A stretch of 64,000 nt of DNA from Tyto alba (Eukaryota > Chordata > Aves > Strigiformes > Tytonidae): contig NW_024881316.1 of NCBI RefSeq assembly GCF_018691265.1, forward strand, positions 27,815,819-27,879,818, read 5' to 3'. A program made the position numbers and the translations under genes. Positions 35,610 through 48,935 of the stretch are shown here, piece after piece. Each line of letters starts with the position of its first letter. The first letter of the stretch is position 1. Under the pieces are notes generated by a model that was not told the DNA's origin, did not search any database, and was given only the letters and a program-made list of their open reading frames with translations.

Positions 35610-38600
35610 GATTTACCGTTGATGAAACATTGTTAGTAAAGTACACCTTTATTTTGGTTTTCCTTAGATAATTTTAGAGAGGCCTGAGCAAGTGGTGATA
35701 AATTAAGTAAACATATTTCAAAGAAATTAAAACCAAATCCATCAACATTTAGTGGCAGAAGTGGTCCCACTGATAACTACATCAATTGTGAGAGTAAGTA
35801 CTTCATGTTCAAGTATATTAGTACACAGAGTGCTGATGAACTGGGTGCCATTGAATATAAAATAAACTCACTTCATTTATACTTTGCTGCTGAACACTTT
35901 TTTCCTATTAAAGTTAAGTACAATAGATTAACATAAATGAAAAAAAATATTTCGGAAGAGAAAATGTTAGGATACTAACTAACAAATGCTTTAATTCTAT
36001 GTTTATTTAAAGACTTACTTTTTAAACACAAGCAACCTATTCTGCTTTTTTCCATATTTACTGTCAAATCCTACTGTATTATTTTCTAGGTAATGTACAT
36101 GGTCTCAATTGAGCCATGTCTCACATTTCCTTATTCTTGGGATGAATATCAGTGATAGTAGGGCAAGTTTTCTACTTGTTCATGTCAAGTTAGCATGTCA
36201 GTAATGGCCCCACTCCAGAAACCAGTCTATTTTGGGGGAATCTGTAGAACTGTTAATATAATTGTCTTTTCCGAGCACGTACAGACCTTGAAGATCCATG
36301 TTGTCATGGTTCCAGAGGCAGTGATGGAATCCTTGGTGGACATGTACAATTAACTTTTATTAGTGTTTGTTAATGTGCATAATTAAGTTTTATGAAGACA
36401 TGCTATGTGTGTGAGGATGTATGACAATAATTTCAGAATATCTAAAATAACTCCATTGGCTTTTTACTATTAGACTGATGGTTTGCTACAAAATGCTTAT
36501 TGTTGTGGTTTATATTATGAGAGTGTAATATGTTCTCATCACATTCAGTTAGCACTTCTGCTAGAGTCCAGAATTATAAAGGAAGCAGTTTACTGCCTGC
36601 TCTTTTCAAAGTTGTCCTTTGAGGCAAAAACATAAGAAAAGGAGAAAACAAATTGGTTAGAAAAGTCAAGATGAGAATGTATACAATCCAAGTCTCTTAT
36701 TCAAGACATTCTTACTTAAATTGTGTTTGTACACATTTACATGATAGAAACATATCTTGACTTTATTTGTCCTGCTTTTCCTCCAGGTATGAATTCTTCT
36801 TTGGTTTATAATACTGTTGAACATGATTCTAGCTGTTAACCCATGCTTCCTGAATTGTTTTTTACAGATTTAATCTCAAATTATAAATTCTTCAGAGTAG
36901 GGATTATTTTTCTGTTGTGTGTACTCCCTATGCTTATTACAATGGGTCCTTGAATTTTGCATCACATTCCCAGCCAACATTTGAAAGCAGAATGCTCTTA
37001 ATGAATCTCTAAACTCCATTAAAAATGGAATTACATTTAATGTCAAATCATTTAGCAGTATCACTATGGATGAATTAAGCAGCATTCATGTACTTCTCAA
37101 AATATGCTAATGAATAACAAAACATGCTGATAACTTGGAAATGACTAAAAGGGTACAAATGCCAAAATCATATACTCTTCATTCATCAGCACAAGAAATT
37201 TTAGAAGCTATGTAGCTTCTGAGCTGACTGCCCTACTGTTACCTGAGCTGTGTCCCACTCTACTCCAGCTGTGAGCCCTGCAATGTCATCGCCCTGTGAG
37301 CACTGCAGGACACCACTGGGCAGCTGGAAAGTGTTATGAGTCAAGGGAATATCTTCACAGTGAAGCAATAATAGGTGAAAAGGCAAGGTACTGTGTTTAA
37401 AATGTAGCTAAGGGCTAGAAACAGATATTTAAACCTTGTGCCCTCTCAAATTTTTAGCTTTGAGAAAAATGAACACGAAGCAATTGTGAATTGATAAGAA
37501 CAAAGATACCTCTACATAATTGAGTTTGTTTCCTTTTTGAGGAAGTAGATACATCATAAGTCTTTTGTTAAGAAATATTTTCCCTGATATACTCTTTAGT
37601 TATGCAGTTAAAATTAAATAGAATTGTAAGACACAAATAATACAATAACAAAATACTGATAGTAGAGATGCAAAGCAAAAGGCAAAAGTCCTATTTTACT
37701 GCACAGAAGCATGGCACTGAAGGTCTGTAAAACCTGAATGTGTGTGTCAGAGACAAATTCTGAGATTAATAATATATAATTTTTAATAGAAGCTAAATTC
37801 TAACCGTCTATTGGAAAGCCTTGCAGCATACGCAGGAGACACTTTTGTCACTATTACAAGGAAAAATATGTTTACTTTATGTTAAATTTCAATGCAAATA
37901 GATGTGCTAGAACTAAGGAAAATTTATTCTAAAATCACCTGTTTAAAACAAGTCACAAATATGTAACCACATCAATTCAAATATTCATTTTCTGCTTCAA
38001 CTGATGAAGATGAGATTGCAAGAACAACCTTCACTGAGGGAAATAACCTGATATATCATTGAGTGCATTGAAAATCTGTATATAGTTAAACAGATTTTTC
38101 ACACACTTTATTCAAAATGACATGCTTCATTTTCATTTACCGTATGTGCTTCTACAATTCACTGCAGAGATATGTATTATGGGCAAGTGATTATTTATTC
38201 CATCGCACACTGAATACATCATAAATTCCAAAATTTTCTTTGATTATTTGAAATGGGAATGTAAAGACAAATTTTTGTTGCAGTTGCTCAGGAAATACTT
38301 GAAAGAAAAGTTTCTGTACTAATTGCATGGCTATTTAAGGATAACATCCAATGTATACTTATTTCTGACAATTTGATTGTTAATTATCCTAATAATTTTC
38401 CACATTATGTTGTACATGAAATGTTTCCTGTATTTACTAAAATAGAAATTACTTTTCCATTTATCATAACTGCACTTGTTTAAATTTGAGCAGACTGCTT
38501 CTCTACAGAAGAATTGTAACAATGTATTTACCTTTTATTATATTTTCATGCACTCATTGTTCTTAATTCCTCATTTCCACCATTTTTTTTTTTTTTTTTC

Positions 38601-39960
38601 AGAAAAGGAGAAGATACTAAGAAGTGTATTTTTGGGACTACAGAGAAATGTTCATTCTGTTGCTGAAGCTCAGGAGTTATGGGGGTTAGAAGTACTCCAT
38701 TTCTGAAGACAAGGCACAAGACCCAAAGTGTCACCTTTCTCATTTCCTCATCTCGGTCTTTTCCTCTGACTCTCGTCTAAATACCTTCCTTCGTTCTGTT
38801 TCACAGCATCTATGTTCTTTCTATGACTTGTCCATGCCACAGCTGCTGTCACCAAAGGGTAAGAAGGATTATTTGACTCTGATAGTCAGGAAACATGTGA
38901 GAATGTCCCACCTTGGAGAGGTGGCTGCTATGGTCTTCCTCTTTCAGCAATAGTATTTCTGCCTTTTATTTTTAAGAAAGTTCTCTATAATTGAAGGAAT
39001 GAACACAGCTGAATACTAGTCTGAAGGTCTTTAAGAAATGTCTCAGTTTTCAAACTGTGTAATAATTTTTCTTGCAGTTCCCATACAGAGGTGGAAGATT
39101 GGTTGCCTCAGTGCCTCACAGAGCTGAAAACATATTTTCTTCTGCTGCACGGTGCAGAGACAGATTAGGAAGACAGATTCCAGCCATGATTTTATCAGTG
39201 CCTGAATTTCAGGAAAATCTGACCTCCTCGTACATCTTGAGGTTAAGGGTCCACGAGGGTCTCCTATGTTTTACGCAATCTGAAAAGCAATGTTTGCTTT
39301 TATTAATGAGATTTAAGTGATGTTGAGGCCTTTCTTATAGCTTAGTGATTATAGTATGTTTCATTATCTCTGAGTTCTCAAAGACAAGATGCAGTGAGGT
39401 GGGAGTTCATCTGAGCTACAGATTATACAATGAAAAATATTTCCAGGCAAAGCAGTCAACCTGTCCTCTCCTCAGCTACATATGTTACTTCTCTGGCACA
39501 AAACACACCTTCTGTATCTATGTAACAAACTTATATATGTACAACCCAAAGTTTCAAAGGTAGAACATACCTATAGAAAACTAGGAATCAGGGCAAAAAA
39601 GAAATTATTATATCAGATAGTACACAGAGTTTTTTGGTCATCTGCCTCTCAAATTTTACAAATACACATTCATTTTCTCTGTTTTTTAATTGTTTTCTTA
39701 AGTATTAAGAAAACCCAAAGAGAAAATTTATGCAAAATTGCCATTATTCTTTAAATGCTTTCTTATTTCGTTCTGTTTGAAGTAAATACACGAATGTATA
39801 GTTTATATTTTAACTTTCTCTATCATTTATATTGTACAAATAGTTGTCGTATTTGTTTATGTTATTCGTACATCTGTGCCCTTTATATTTTATAATGCAT
39901 TTAACCTCCAGAAACTCCTGGTGGCAGGGAAGTAGTATTAATATTACTTTATGTACAGAA

Positions 39961-39992
39961 GTAGCAGCAGTAGTAGTAGTAGCAGCAGCAGT
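39961..39992 (+). repeat. TAG/CAG trinucleotide microsatellite
   Basis: GTAGCAGCAG(TAG)n(CAG)n for about 32 bp, followed by a decayed GTA/TAC-rich stretch up to about 40076. Confidence 0.8.
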
Positions 39993-42969
39993 GATAATAT
40001 TAGTCACAGTACTGTACTAGTAGTATGGTACAGTAGAAGTATTGTAGAGCTCATGGTATACTACAGTAGTACTAGTATTTTATATGTAGCTGAGCAAAAA
40101 TAAAGACCAGAATTCTGTAAATACTGAAGTATATATTGAGGTAATTAGGTGTCTAGAGGTCTTTTCAAATTGAAAATTATTGCAGCTTTTGAGTATTTTT
40201 CTATTTATATCTTTAACTATCTATATAGTTTTACTGTTCCCTCAACAAATGTTCAAAAGGCTTTCTTTACATGTCATTCAAATGTTTTGAACAGCTCTAG
40301 CAGCTGCATAACTATTGATCCAAATTCCAGATGAAAAAGGCGAACCCATGGTCAAACTCAGCAGAAAATATTACAGGTTGTGCAGCTCTTTGCAAATTAT
40401 CGAAATTTCTTAACTTAAGTCCGTAATGTTGATTGGATGTTGATTGTATGCAGCTGTGACACTCAAATGCAGAACAGAATTTTCTTTACCTAAATTCAAA
40501 CCTTGAGCTGCTGAAGCCTACAGAATCTCCAACCATACCCTTGTCCACAAAGATATAACGTAAATCCTTTTCAGCAGGCAATGCCCACTCTACTTGTTGT
40601 TACTTTTATGACCTCATTACATTAAAACAATCTTTGTCCTATTGTAAAGGGACAAGAGGGATAACAGACCTATACAGACATAACAGTTCATACTCTTGGA
40701 TGTCTGTGGTGAAGAGGTATAACAAAAAGAAAATTCTTCATTCCCACAGCTCAGAAAGACTGTCTGATTCTCACTGTGGTCTTGTGTTTCTTAATTAAAA
40801 CAGTGAAGTAATATAATAACTCACCTGAATACATTATTTCATCAGTTAATTTAAGAATCTTTTAGAAATATTCATGAAACCTTATAATACCTGAAATGGT
40901 AGATTCTGGTAAGGGGAGACAATAAGTAAAAATGTCACATTAAAATATAGCTTATACAGGATTATTTGTTAGATTTTAAATGCACAGTTCACAATAAAAA
41001 TTTATGCTTTATGTCACACCATCATATATTAAGGTTTATTTTCCTGCTATTATGCATACAGTAATATTGTATTAATAATAATAATAAAAAACCCAAATCT
41101 GCCTTTTTTTTTTTAATAAATTCAGAATAAAAAGAACTGAAATACAGATTTCTTCAGATATTCATCATTAAGCAAAATCATGATTTTCTGCAGCTCACTG
41201 CACTCCTGGGAACTATAGTAGGAAATAAGCAGATTAGACAAGAGATGCTTCTATTTTAAGATTGTCCCACACCTGCTAATTGTCATTATCTATTGCTTAC
41301 TGGATGATTTATGTGATAAGAAATTATGCCCTCCAGGATACATACTTGTTACATACCTGTTAGAAGACCAGGCAGGTAAGTATTACCATTTCCCTACATT
41401 TCTAGTTTATGACAGAGGTCAGTTCAAGGATAGTTATGGTGGTGCTCAGGGTAGTTATGGTGCCTCATCTGAGTCTTTATCTCTTAAACTGATGGATTCT
41501 TGTTATCATCTAGAGTCCCACTAACTGCCTTTACTGATTTGCACTGAAATAAAGCACACAACCAAATAATATTCCTTAAGAAATTTGCAGCCTTCTCTTT
41601 GATTAGCTTTACATAATTCTCAAATTAAAATATCCCAGGCTTTCAGAACTTCTTGAGTGTGTAGTCTACACTTCAACCTCTTAGAGAAGAGACCTCAGAA
41701 ACATTTTTCATACAGTTTTTGTTTCTCAAAGGCTCAAGTTGAAAGAACAAAACAAAAGGCTATATTTTACTTAACTGTGATGAAGACACTTTGAGGACGT
41801 TATGTAGAGCCTTCATTCCCTAACACTTTCTAAGTATATAAGAGAGTCTAAGAGGGAAAGTATTTGGTGAAAGTCAAAACAAGAACACAGGGCTAGATAA
41901 AGAGACTTTGGCACTGAAAACAAAATTGGCAGTGCCTGGAAAGAAAGGCCTCTCTTCTTCTCTATGGAAGCAGTTCTGGATCAAACAAAGGCAGAATATT
42001 TCCTAAAATGGTGTGCAACAGTTACATGTTATCCCTGTCTTCTGCCAAAGGTTGATGTGAGCCTGAGGTAAGGAATTAAATGGAGCTCCTGTTCAGTCAA
42101 CCATCAGCTTCCCTGTCTTCAGTAATGGGGGCTAGCAGGCTGCCTGGTCTACATATATCAGCAGAGTTGTACCTCCTGTACAGTCACCTGCTGCATACAT
42201 GCTAAGGGGCTTTTGCAAAGCTCAGTTCAGCTCAAAATGAGTATCAATAAATGACTGCAGGAAATGGTGATCTGCCAAAAACAAGCATCCACGAGTATCT
42301 TTTCCAGGTGGCTGTGATATGTAATAGTGTAGCCCTTTTTTAAAAATATTAGGCCACAAAGTAGATGGAAAATTTTTTTTTTTTCCTACTGAAGGGATCT
42401 TTGAAGTGAGTTCCCATGTAAGTAGCTTTTCTACTAACAGTATTGCTCAGTGCAGTGGAATGAAAATGGTAGTGAAGGGGAACATTTTTCACAGCATATG
42501 CCAAGTCAGCCTATTCTGACATGACAGGGAGCACAGGTAGTGATTTGAGAGTGAGGCTGTTTCAGACTTCAGTCTTTGAAGTGTATGAGAAAATACCTAT
42601 TTTGAGTCTTATCACTGTCTATGCATCTCTCTGAGCTATGTTTTTCTGAGATATTGTGAATTCAGTTTGTTCTTCTCCTGTAAGCTGTGTTAAATAAACT
42701 CTACAGTTTTACTGCGATAATAGAGTTATAGATATAGGTTTCATTTTAACCCTAATGTACTAAGATATTTGTTTTACATGTTTCCTTGAAAAAAACAGGG
42801 AACAATATCATGTAACAAGGCACTAATAAAACTTAAATCCTCTAACTAGTTCTTCTTTCTCCTGGAACAAGGTACAGAAACGAATGCTTCTTGTCTTTGA
42901 TCATACAAATTCCAGATTCATAATTCACTGAGTTTCACTCATTATCCCAGTAACTATTGTTCAAATGTG

Positions 42970-42997
42970 AAAAAAAAAAAAAAAAAAAAAAAAAAAA
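42970..42997 (+). repeat. A28 homopolymer
   Basis: 28 consecutive A. No retrogene body is recognised upstream. Confidence 0.9.
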
Positions 42998-45900
42998 GCA
43001 AAATTACTTTTGTAGTCACACTCAGGGTCTGGTAATTGTTTCATAAGGTTGATTTGCATAATTTAATACCACTAATGATATTTTATTTAACAGTGCTTTT
43101 TAAGTGCTGATCAATGTAATACAAAGTTTCTATTTCATGCATATAATATGGTCAATGCAAATTATGTTGACTTGTTCATCCTAAGAAAAAAAAGTGTTTT
43201 CAGGTCACTCAAAGTCTCCATGACTACTGAGTAGTCTTAACAATTTTAAAAGATCAAAAATTTCAAATTATATGAGTGAAAATCACCAAACTGTTAATAC
43301 AAATAAGATCTTCTTTAAAAGATTATACTATAATAGACATGTATCTGTAACATTTGAACTTTCTGTGCTAATCTGCAAGGTGTGTGACAATAACTCATAT
43401 TCACATTCACACATATACTAAAAAGTAGTTTTTGTCCCTCATCATCCTTCCCACCAAACTCCCCCCATTTCCTGCTACCCCTTCTACACTCTCCTCAGAA
43501 ACAAAAGCTCCCTTCCTCCATTTCCAAAACATACCCATTTCCATACTTATTGCATCGCTCTGATTACAAATTCTGAGTGGTCAATGGCATTTATCATTTC
43601 AGCAGTTTAAGTTCTCTCTTTTCTCTCCCAGCTTTCCCACCTTTCCTGAGTCTGCACCACTTTCATTCTATTCTCTCAAGACCACAAGGTACAGCTTCAG
43701 CAGCAAGCTGTTCTCCATAGACCTAGTCTGCCAGACAGGCAAACAACAAAAAGAAAGACTGGACAGCAGCCTTTGCTTCTCTCAATACAAAAGCAAAATG
43801 TGAAGCTACCTTAGACTTGTAGACATCTTGTTCTCCCATCCATAGTATACTATCAAAAAGGTACATCTACTTTCATCCCTGTTCTTTTTGACAGTTTTTA
43901 TCCACAAACATAGTCAAGTAGGGAAGGAAGCCAGCTAAATGGGATAAGACCTCTTGAGCCAGCAGGGACATGTGCCTGCAGTGCCAGCCAGCACATCTGC
44001 TTAGGCAGGAGTGAATATGTCGGCAATTCTGAGTTCTGACTTCCTTTTTACCTGCTCAGGTCTTTCTAGAATCCCAGGGCATTTTACATTATGAAAAGTT
44101 AGTCAGCTAAGTAGCATAAGCATTAAATCATAGATCAAATTTGTCAAGTTCAGCTCCATTTAGATGAGTAAGTAAGCATCAGATGTGGATCACATTATAT
44201 AATAAATGATAAAAGCAGAGCAAACACTTTAAATCTCCACAACTCATTCAGCAGAAGAATTAAGGACTCATTAATGGCAGTGAGTCACTTTTTAATAAAA
44301 TCTATCAACAGAACATGAAAAAATCCTCTATGATTTTCATGGTATTTAATATAAAATACATGGTAAGATAAATGATTGATGTTTAATTAATATATCCCAC
44401 TCTGTAAAAGCAGATATTTAGGTTCTAAAGCCATGTAGTACACACAGTAAATTGTCTGGATCCAGGGCTTTGCTACTGGAATTATGATTAGCCTGTCTGC
44501 AACTTCGTCTGTAGAATGATTCCTTGTCAGAGTATGCAGAGATTCTGTTGTGGCAGCAAAGAATTTTCATAAATAACACTAAGAATGGCAGTTACAATTG
44601 AGCCGGGAAAAGTATCAAGTTCTTCCTAGAAGTCCAGTGGAAATTTGTTCCTGACTCACCTGGAATAGACTGAGTTATCTCTGTGACAAGCAGCAAAGAA
44701 GCTCATCAATAACTGGGAAGCTGACCCTGTTTATTACTTTTTCATTCTTTCAGTTGGTACTCCTGAGAATTTTTCTTTCTCTTGAAGGGTTGGGAAAGTT
44801 TATCTGTTCACTAAGTCCTGTTGCATATTTTATTTGCCTCTTCACTGCAATTGTAAATATTCCTTGCCATTATCTGAATTACACAGAACTCATAAAGGAA
44901 ATGATTATAGCCACACAATGCTTTCCAGGATGAATGATTGCATCCTGGCACAAAGTAAATATCCCTGATCCTGGTTATATGTGAGCAGAAATCAAGATCT
45001 TACAGGGATGGAGAGGATGAGGCACTCATTCTTCTTTATCTGCCAAAGGCCTCAGGCATGCTTAAGAATAAATGTGTACTTAAACTAGTTTGGTTAGAAG
45101 TGATGTAACAATACCAAAATTTGACCAAAGCCAACTTCCTCATTTAATTTTTGGGTAGCTAACCAATTAAAAGTTAAATATTTCCACCTATAAGGGCAAT
45201 GCTTCATTTGAACTTTAAACAAATACCAAAAGACCAGCTTGGTAAGCAGGAAAAGATCAGAATCAGTAGTAATTTAGATCAAAATAGAGAACTTGGAAGG
45301 GAATCTATTATTTGATATTTGCTTCATTGAAGTGTAGATTGTTTTCTGCATCAGGATTTTATTTTAAGCTTAACCTGTTGTCCCAGTTTGGAAATATTCC
45401 GTGGGATTCCTGTTGTCTCTCCATAAAGTTTGTCCAGGACCCAGACTGCAGCCCTGGGACTATGCAGATGCATAGCCTTGCTTTCTGCTCTGTTTCCCTG
45501 ACCAGTGATTCCTTCTCTCTGTGCACTGGGATGGGGCAACAAGCTCAATAGACTACAAGTAATAGGAATAAAGATAGGAACTGGAACACTGATTGGTTTG
45601 GGGATCATTATTTGTAAAGTGTCCGAGTATAAGTACTAGAATACAAAACAGACAGAATGAAGATGATTCTATTATCTCTTTATTATATTGTAATACAAGA
45701 AAAATTGTCTGACAGTTAATATGGTGATTATTTTAAAATTTTGTAAAACTATAAATTATATGTTTTGATTAATAATATTGAACTGAATGTTCATTTAGAT
45801 TACATGAAATACAAAACAAAAAAAGATGGTACCCATATTGATTTTCAAGATCTGTGCTTAACAAAACATTTGTGAATGCACCAAGAAAGCTGAAACAGCT

Positions 45901-47399
45901 AACAGCTTCCCTCTCACTTTTTGGTCTTTTCTCAGCAGAAATTTGACCATTCACTTGAACTTCTTCTTTAACCAGCTTCCCCGGGTAGCTCCCAGAGATC
46001 AGTGAGAAAAAAGCTTTATAAGGGAAGGAACAATACGCCATCTGGAATCATGCTTCATTATTTGTATGTTTGAGACATGCATCTAAGTGTTCAGAAATAC
46101 CTTCATATGTACATACTGTATTCATACTAATGGTAAAGGAGTAACAAAATGTTTTATTGTAGTTACCTTCATCGGCTTCTGTTACAGACAAGCAGAATGT
46201 GTCACTCCAATAGATGTTTGTCACAAGTGTTCTAATATTGTTACAAAGAAACAATTCTCAAAAGCAGAGTTTCAGTAAAAATATAAATTGGGTTACATTA
46301 AGACATATCTAGATTTTAGGCCTGGATTTCCACTAAAGTTGATCATAAATATTTAAATGTTGGTTTTAGGCAGAAGTTTATAGTACTATTTGATTACTAC
46401 CCTAACTTAGAGTTTATTCTTTCAGAGGGCAGCCTAAAACCTGTGGTCTAATAAAGTTTTGGGGCCACAACATAAATGTCTGGTGACAAAAGAAAATGTT
46501 GCCATAATAATACTACAGTAGAATTTAAATACATAAATGAACAGATGTACATTTGTAGTTAACAGTTTACATCAATGTTATTTCTTTTCTCTCTTGTTTG
46601 ACAAAAAAAAAAAAAATATTAAGAAGGAAATATCTCTGTATTGCAACTTATTTTGGATAGTCCTCAACTTTCTGTGATTTGAGTACACGCTGAAGACATC
46701 ATTAGCATTAATGAGGACCTGATGTTAAAGTAGTGATTTTGATATTGATCATTGTCCACTGTTCTAAACAAAAATAGAAAGTTATGGTCAGTCAGTAAAA
46801 CTGGTTGTCAGTTGAGTACCTTGTTTATTTTATATAATTATACACTTGAAGAAGCTACCAGAATATCTGTGAAGTCTGAACAACCATCTGCATGCAGTAG
46901 CACAACTGTGGCACACAGCTGACTGCAGTCCTACTCACTTAAGGCTGTGAATACCTCTGAAGGAGACCCCAGAAGAACTCACCACCCTACATTTTTATAT
47001 CAGGATCTCAGTGGGTTTTGAAAATCATTAAAGAAGAATATCAAGTCAACTAGCAACCACTATGGTAAACTTTTCCTACATTCTTTTGCCAATTCACAGT
47101 GAGCTGCTATGGATAAATCAAGCCTCTTACTAGAATAAAATTCTTTGAAGACCTAAGCAAAACAAGAAACTCTAACATAATAAAAGCTATTTTTGCTACT
47201 GGTTTTACTCAAGCAAATATGAATTTCATTTACTCTGTAGGAATTTCTCTGTGTATCGCTGGATTTTTTTTTTTTCCCAGAATCGATGCACTTACAAACA
47301 AGAAATACCCTAAAATACTCCTAGCCTTTTGACTGAGGCTGTAGATTTATTTCACAATAGTTTGCACAGAAGGAAAGATCTACTGGTATAGAAACCTAA

Positions 47400-48700
47400 A
47401 TCTGAAGGACAGCACAAAAAATGATAGATAAGCAAAGATTGTAGATATAAAAATACAGTTATTTAGAGAAAAAGTTTAAACAAAAGAAGAGAATGGAGGA
47501 CATGACCTATGGGGGACCCACAGGAAGCAGGGATATGGAAGGGATTCTAAAAGATATGTCAAAGGAATGATCAGACAGAGAGACACAGGTGAGATCAGTC
47601 ACAGAAGCAAAGACAGAAAAAGATTTCAAACAAAATAAAAGGCAGTGTAGAGGTCAAAGACAATGAAGATATATTGAAGAAGTCTGAGATTTTGCTAAAA
47701 TGTCACTAAAGATTTTGGCAAAAGTAGTACCCTTGTAATACAAGGGAGAAATTCAGTATAAATAGATGGGGAAATCCAGGCGGCAGCAGTAAATGCTGTG
47801 TTTAATGAGCTTGAAGTAAAAGGGAGGAACAGGATAGGGCAATAAATGAGGAGAAAATTTAAGATAAAGGTGTGATATTTTTCAAAGAGCAAAGGCTGCC
47901 CTTTTTGTACTGTAAAGTAAAAGACCCAGAAAGTATTGAGATGTTATGTAGAAAATACAGGCAAGGATAAGAGTGGTGTAGAAGAGTTTCAGAGATGAAT
48001 AGAAGTCACAAGAACAAGAGCAAATATGGGGAAGAACTGGTAAAAATATGCAGATCAACAGCAAGAAAGAACAACTGAATTTCAGGAAAAAAACAAGGAT
48101 GGAAAAGAAGGTGATAAAAAAGTCATGCTTCATTTCAGCATCGTCATCTTGCAAGAAACTGTCAGGGTCACATGTGGGGGAGAGGGAAAGTGAGAGGGAA
48201 GGAGGGAGGAAAAGAGAAAAAGAAGGAAAGAGGAAGGGAAGGAGAAGACGGAACAGTTTGAGGTCTGAGTCAATGGTGAGAAAAAGCAGATGGGACTATG
48301 GAGGTTTAAAGTAGTTGAGAAATAGATATTTAGCTAGACGGTAGAACTGAATAGAAAAAAACAGGTTTGTAGTGAAGACTGACTTCACAAGTACTTCAGA
48401 AATAATTCCACTGTGTGGGGGGAAAGTGTGAAACATGCAGATTCAAAGACATGAGAAAATTATAGTGGTTGAATGAAGCGGTGGAGAGCCTGATCAGGAA
48501 CCAGTGTGAGGGCAGAAGAGAAAAAAAGGGAGAAGAGGAAGATACTAAACTCAAATGTAACCTGAAAACTTAGCAGAGGCTGTGAGAGAAGGGTAATCTG
48601 TGACAGAAAAAAAAAAAACAAATGCATATTTTTAATGAAAAAAAAACAGATCTCATGACAGCCACAAGCCAGTGGGAAGACAGTGTAATAAGACTGTGGT
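47400..48700 (+). repeat. Long purine-rich block, candidate ancient repeat
   Basis: About 1.3 kb in which A and G strongly dominate the plus strand, with many GAAG, AGGAAG and GACAGAG strings. Parts recall, in order, an old interspersed repeat familiar from amniote genomes: GGGGGACCCACAGGAAG, then CAGTGTAGAGGTCAAAGAC, then TCTGAGATTTTGCTAAAATG. The match is from memory and weak. It includes the polypurine run at 48174-48252. The one plus-strand open frame (48048-48314) is lysine/arginine-rich only because of the purine bias. Confidence 0.4.
48174..48252 (+). repeat. Polypurine (G/A) tract
   Basis: About 79 bp almost free of pyrimidines on the plus strand, with GGGA, GGAA and GAAA units. Such tracts can form triplex DNA; nothing in the sequence says whether this one does. 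Confidence 0.75.
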
Positions 48701-48860
48701 CATTTTTTAAATTTTAGAACAGGACTGTTGGATCACAACTGGAAATTTATCTCTCTAATACAATGATCCTCCTGTAGAAATTTGTTCATCTTCTACATGA
48801 TATACAAATTTATTATTTTATCTTTTTAAAAATTCCAGAGAACTTGCATGGGTCTCTAAG

Positions 48861-48935
48861 AAAAAAAAAAAAAAAAAAAAAATTAAAATCTCGATGACAT
48901 TCTGTAAAAGGTTGGATTTGTTTTTTTTTTTTTTT
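48861..48935. repeat. A22 and T15 runs 38 bp apart
   Basis: A22 at 48861-48882 and T15 at 48921-48935 could pair as a long foldback, or could be two independent slippage products. Confidence 0.7.

Larger units (their letters stand above)
35610..47399. other. AT-rich interval without supported genes
   Basis: About 11.8 kb with no recognised exon, RNA gene or transposon. It holds a T18 run (38583-38600), a TAG/CAG microsatellite (39961-39992), an A28 run (42970-42997), an A14 run (46603-46616) and a T12 run (47264-47275). A GC-richer patch of about 190 bp at 37200-37386 is unexplained. Near 45380 there is a TGTCCCAGTTTGG string like the start of some avian LTRs, but nothing after it supports an LTR. 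Confidence 0.5.

Noticed and set aside
45380..45560. Possible LTR start TGTCCCAGTTTGG
   Set aside because: No matching CA end, promoter, poly(A) signal or duplication was found downstream.
48048..48314. Basic (K/R/E-rich) 88-codon frame
   Set aside because: Composition follows directly from the purine-rich block; low complexity.
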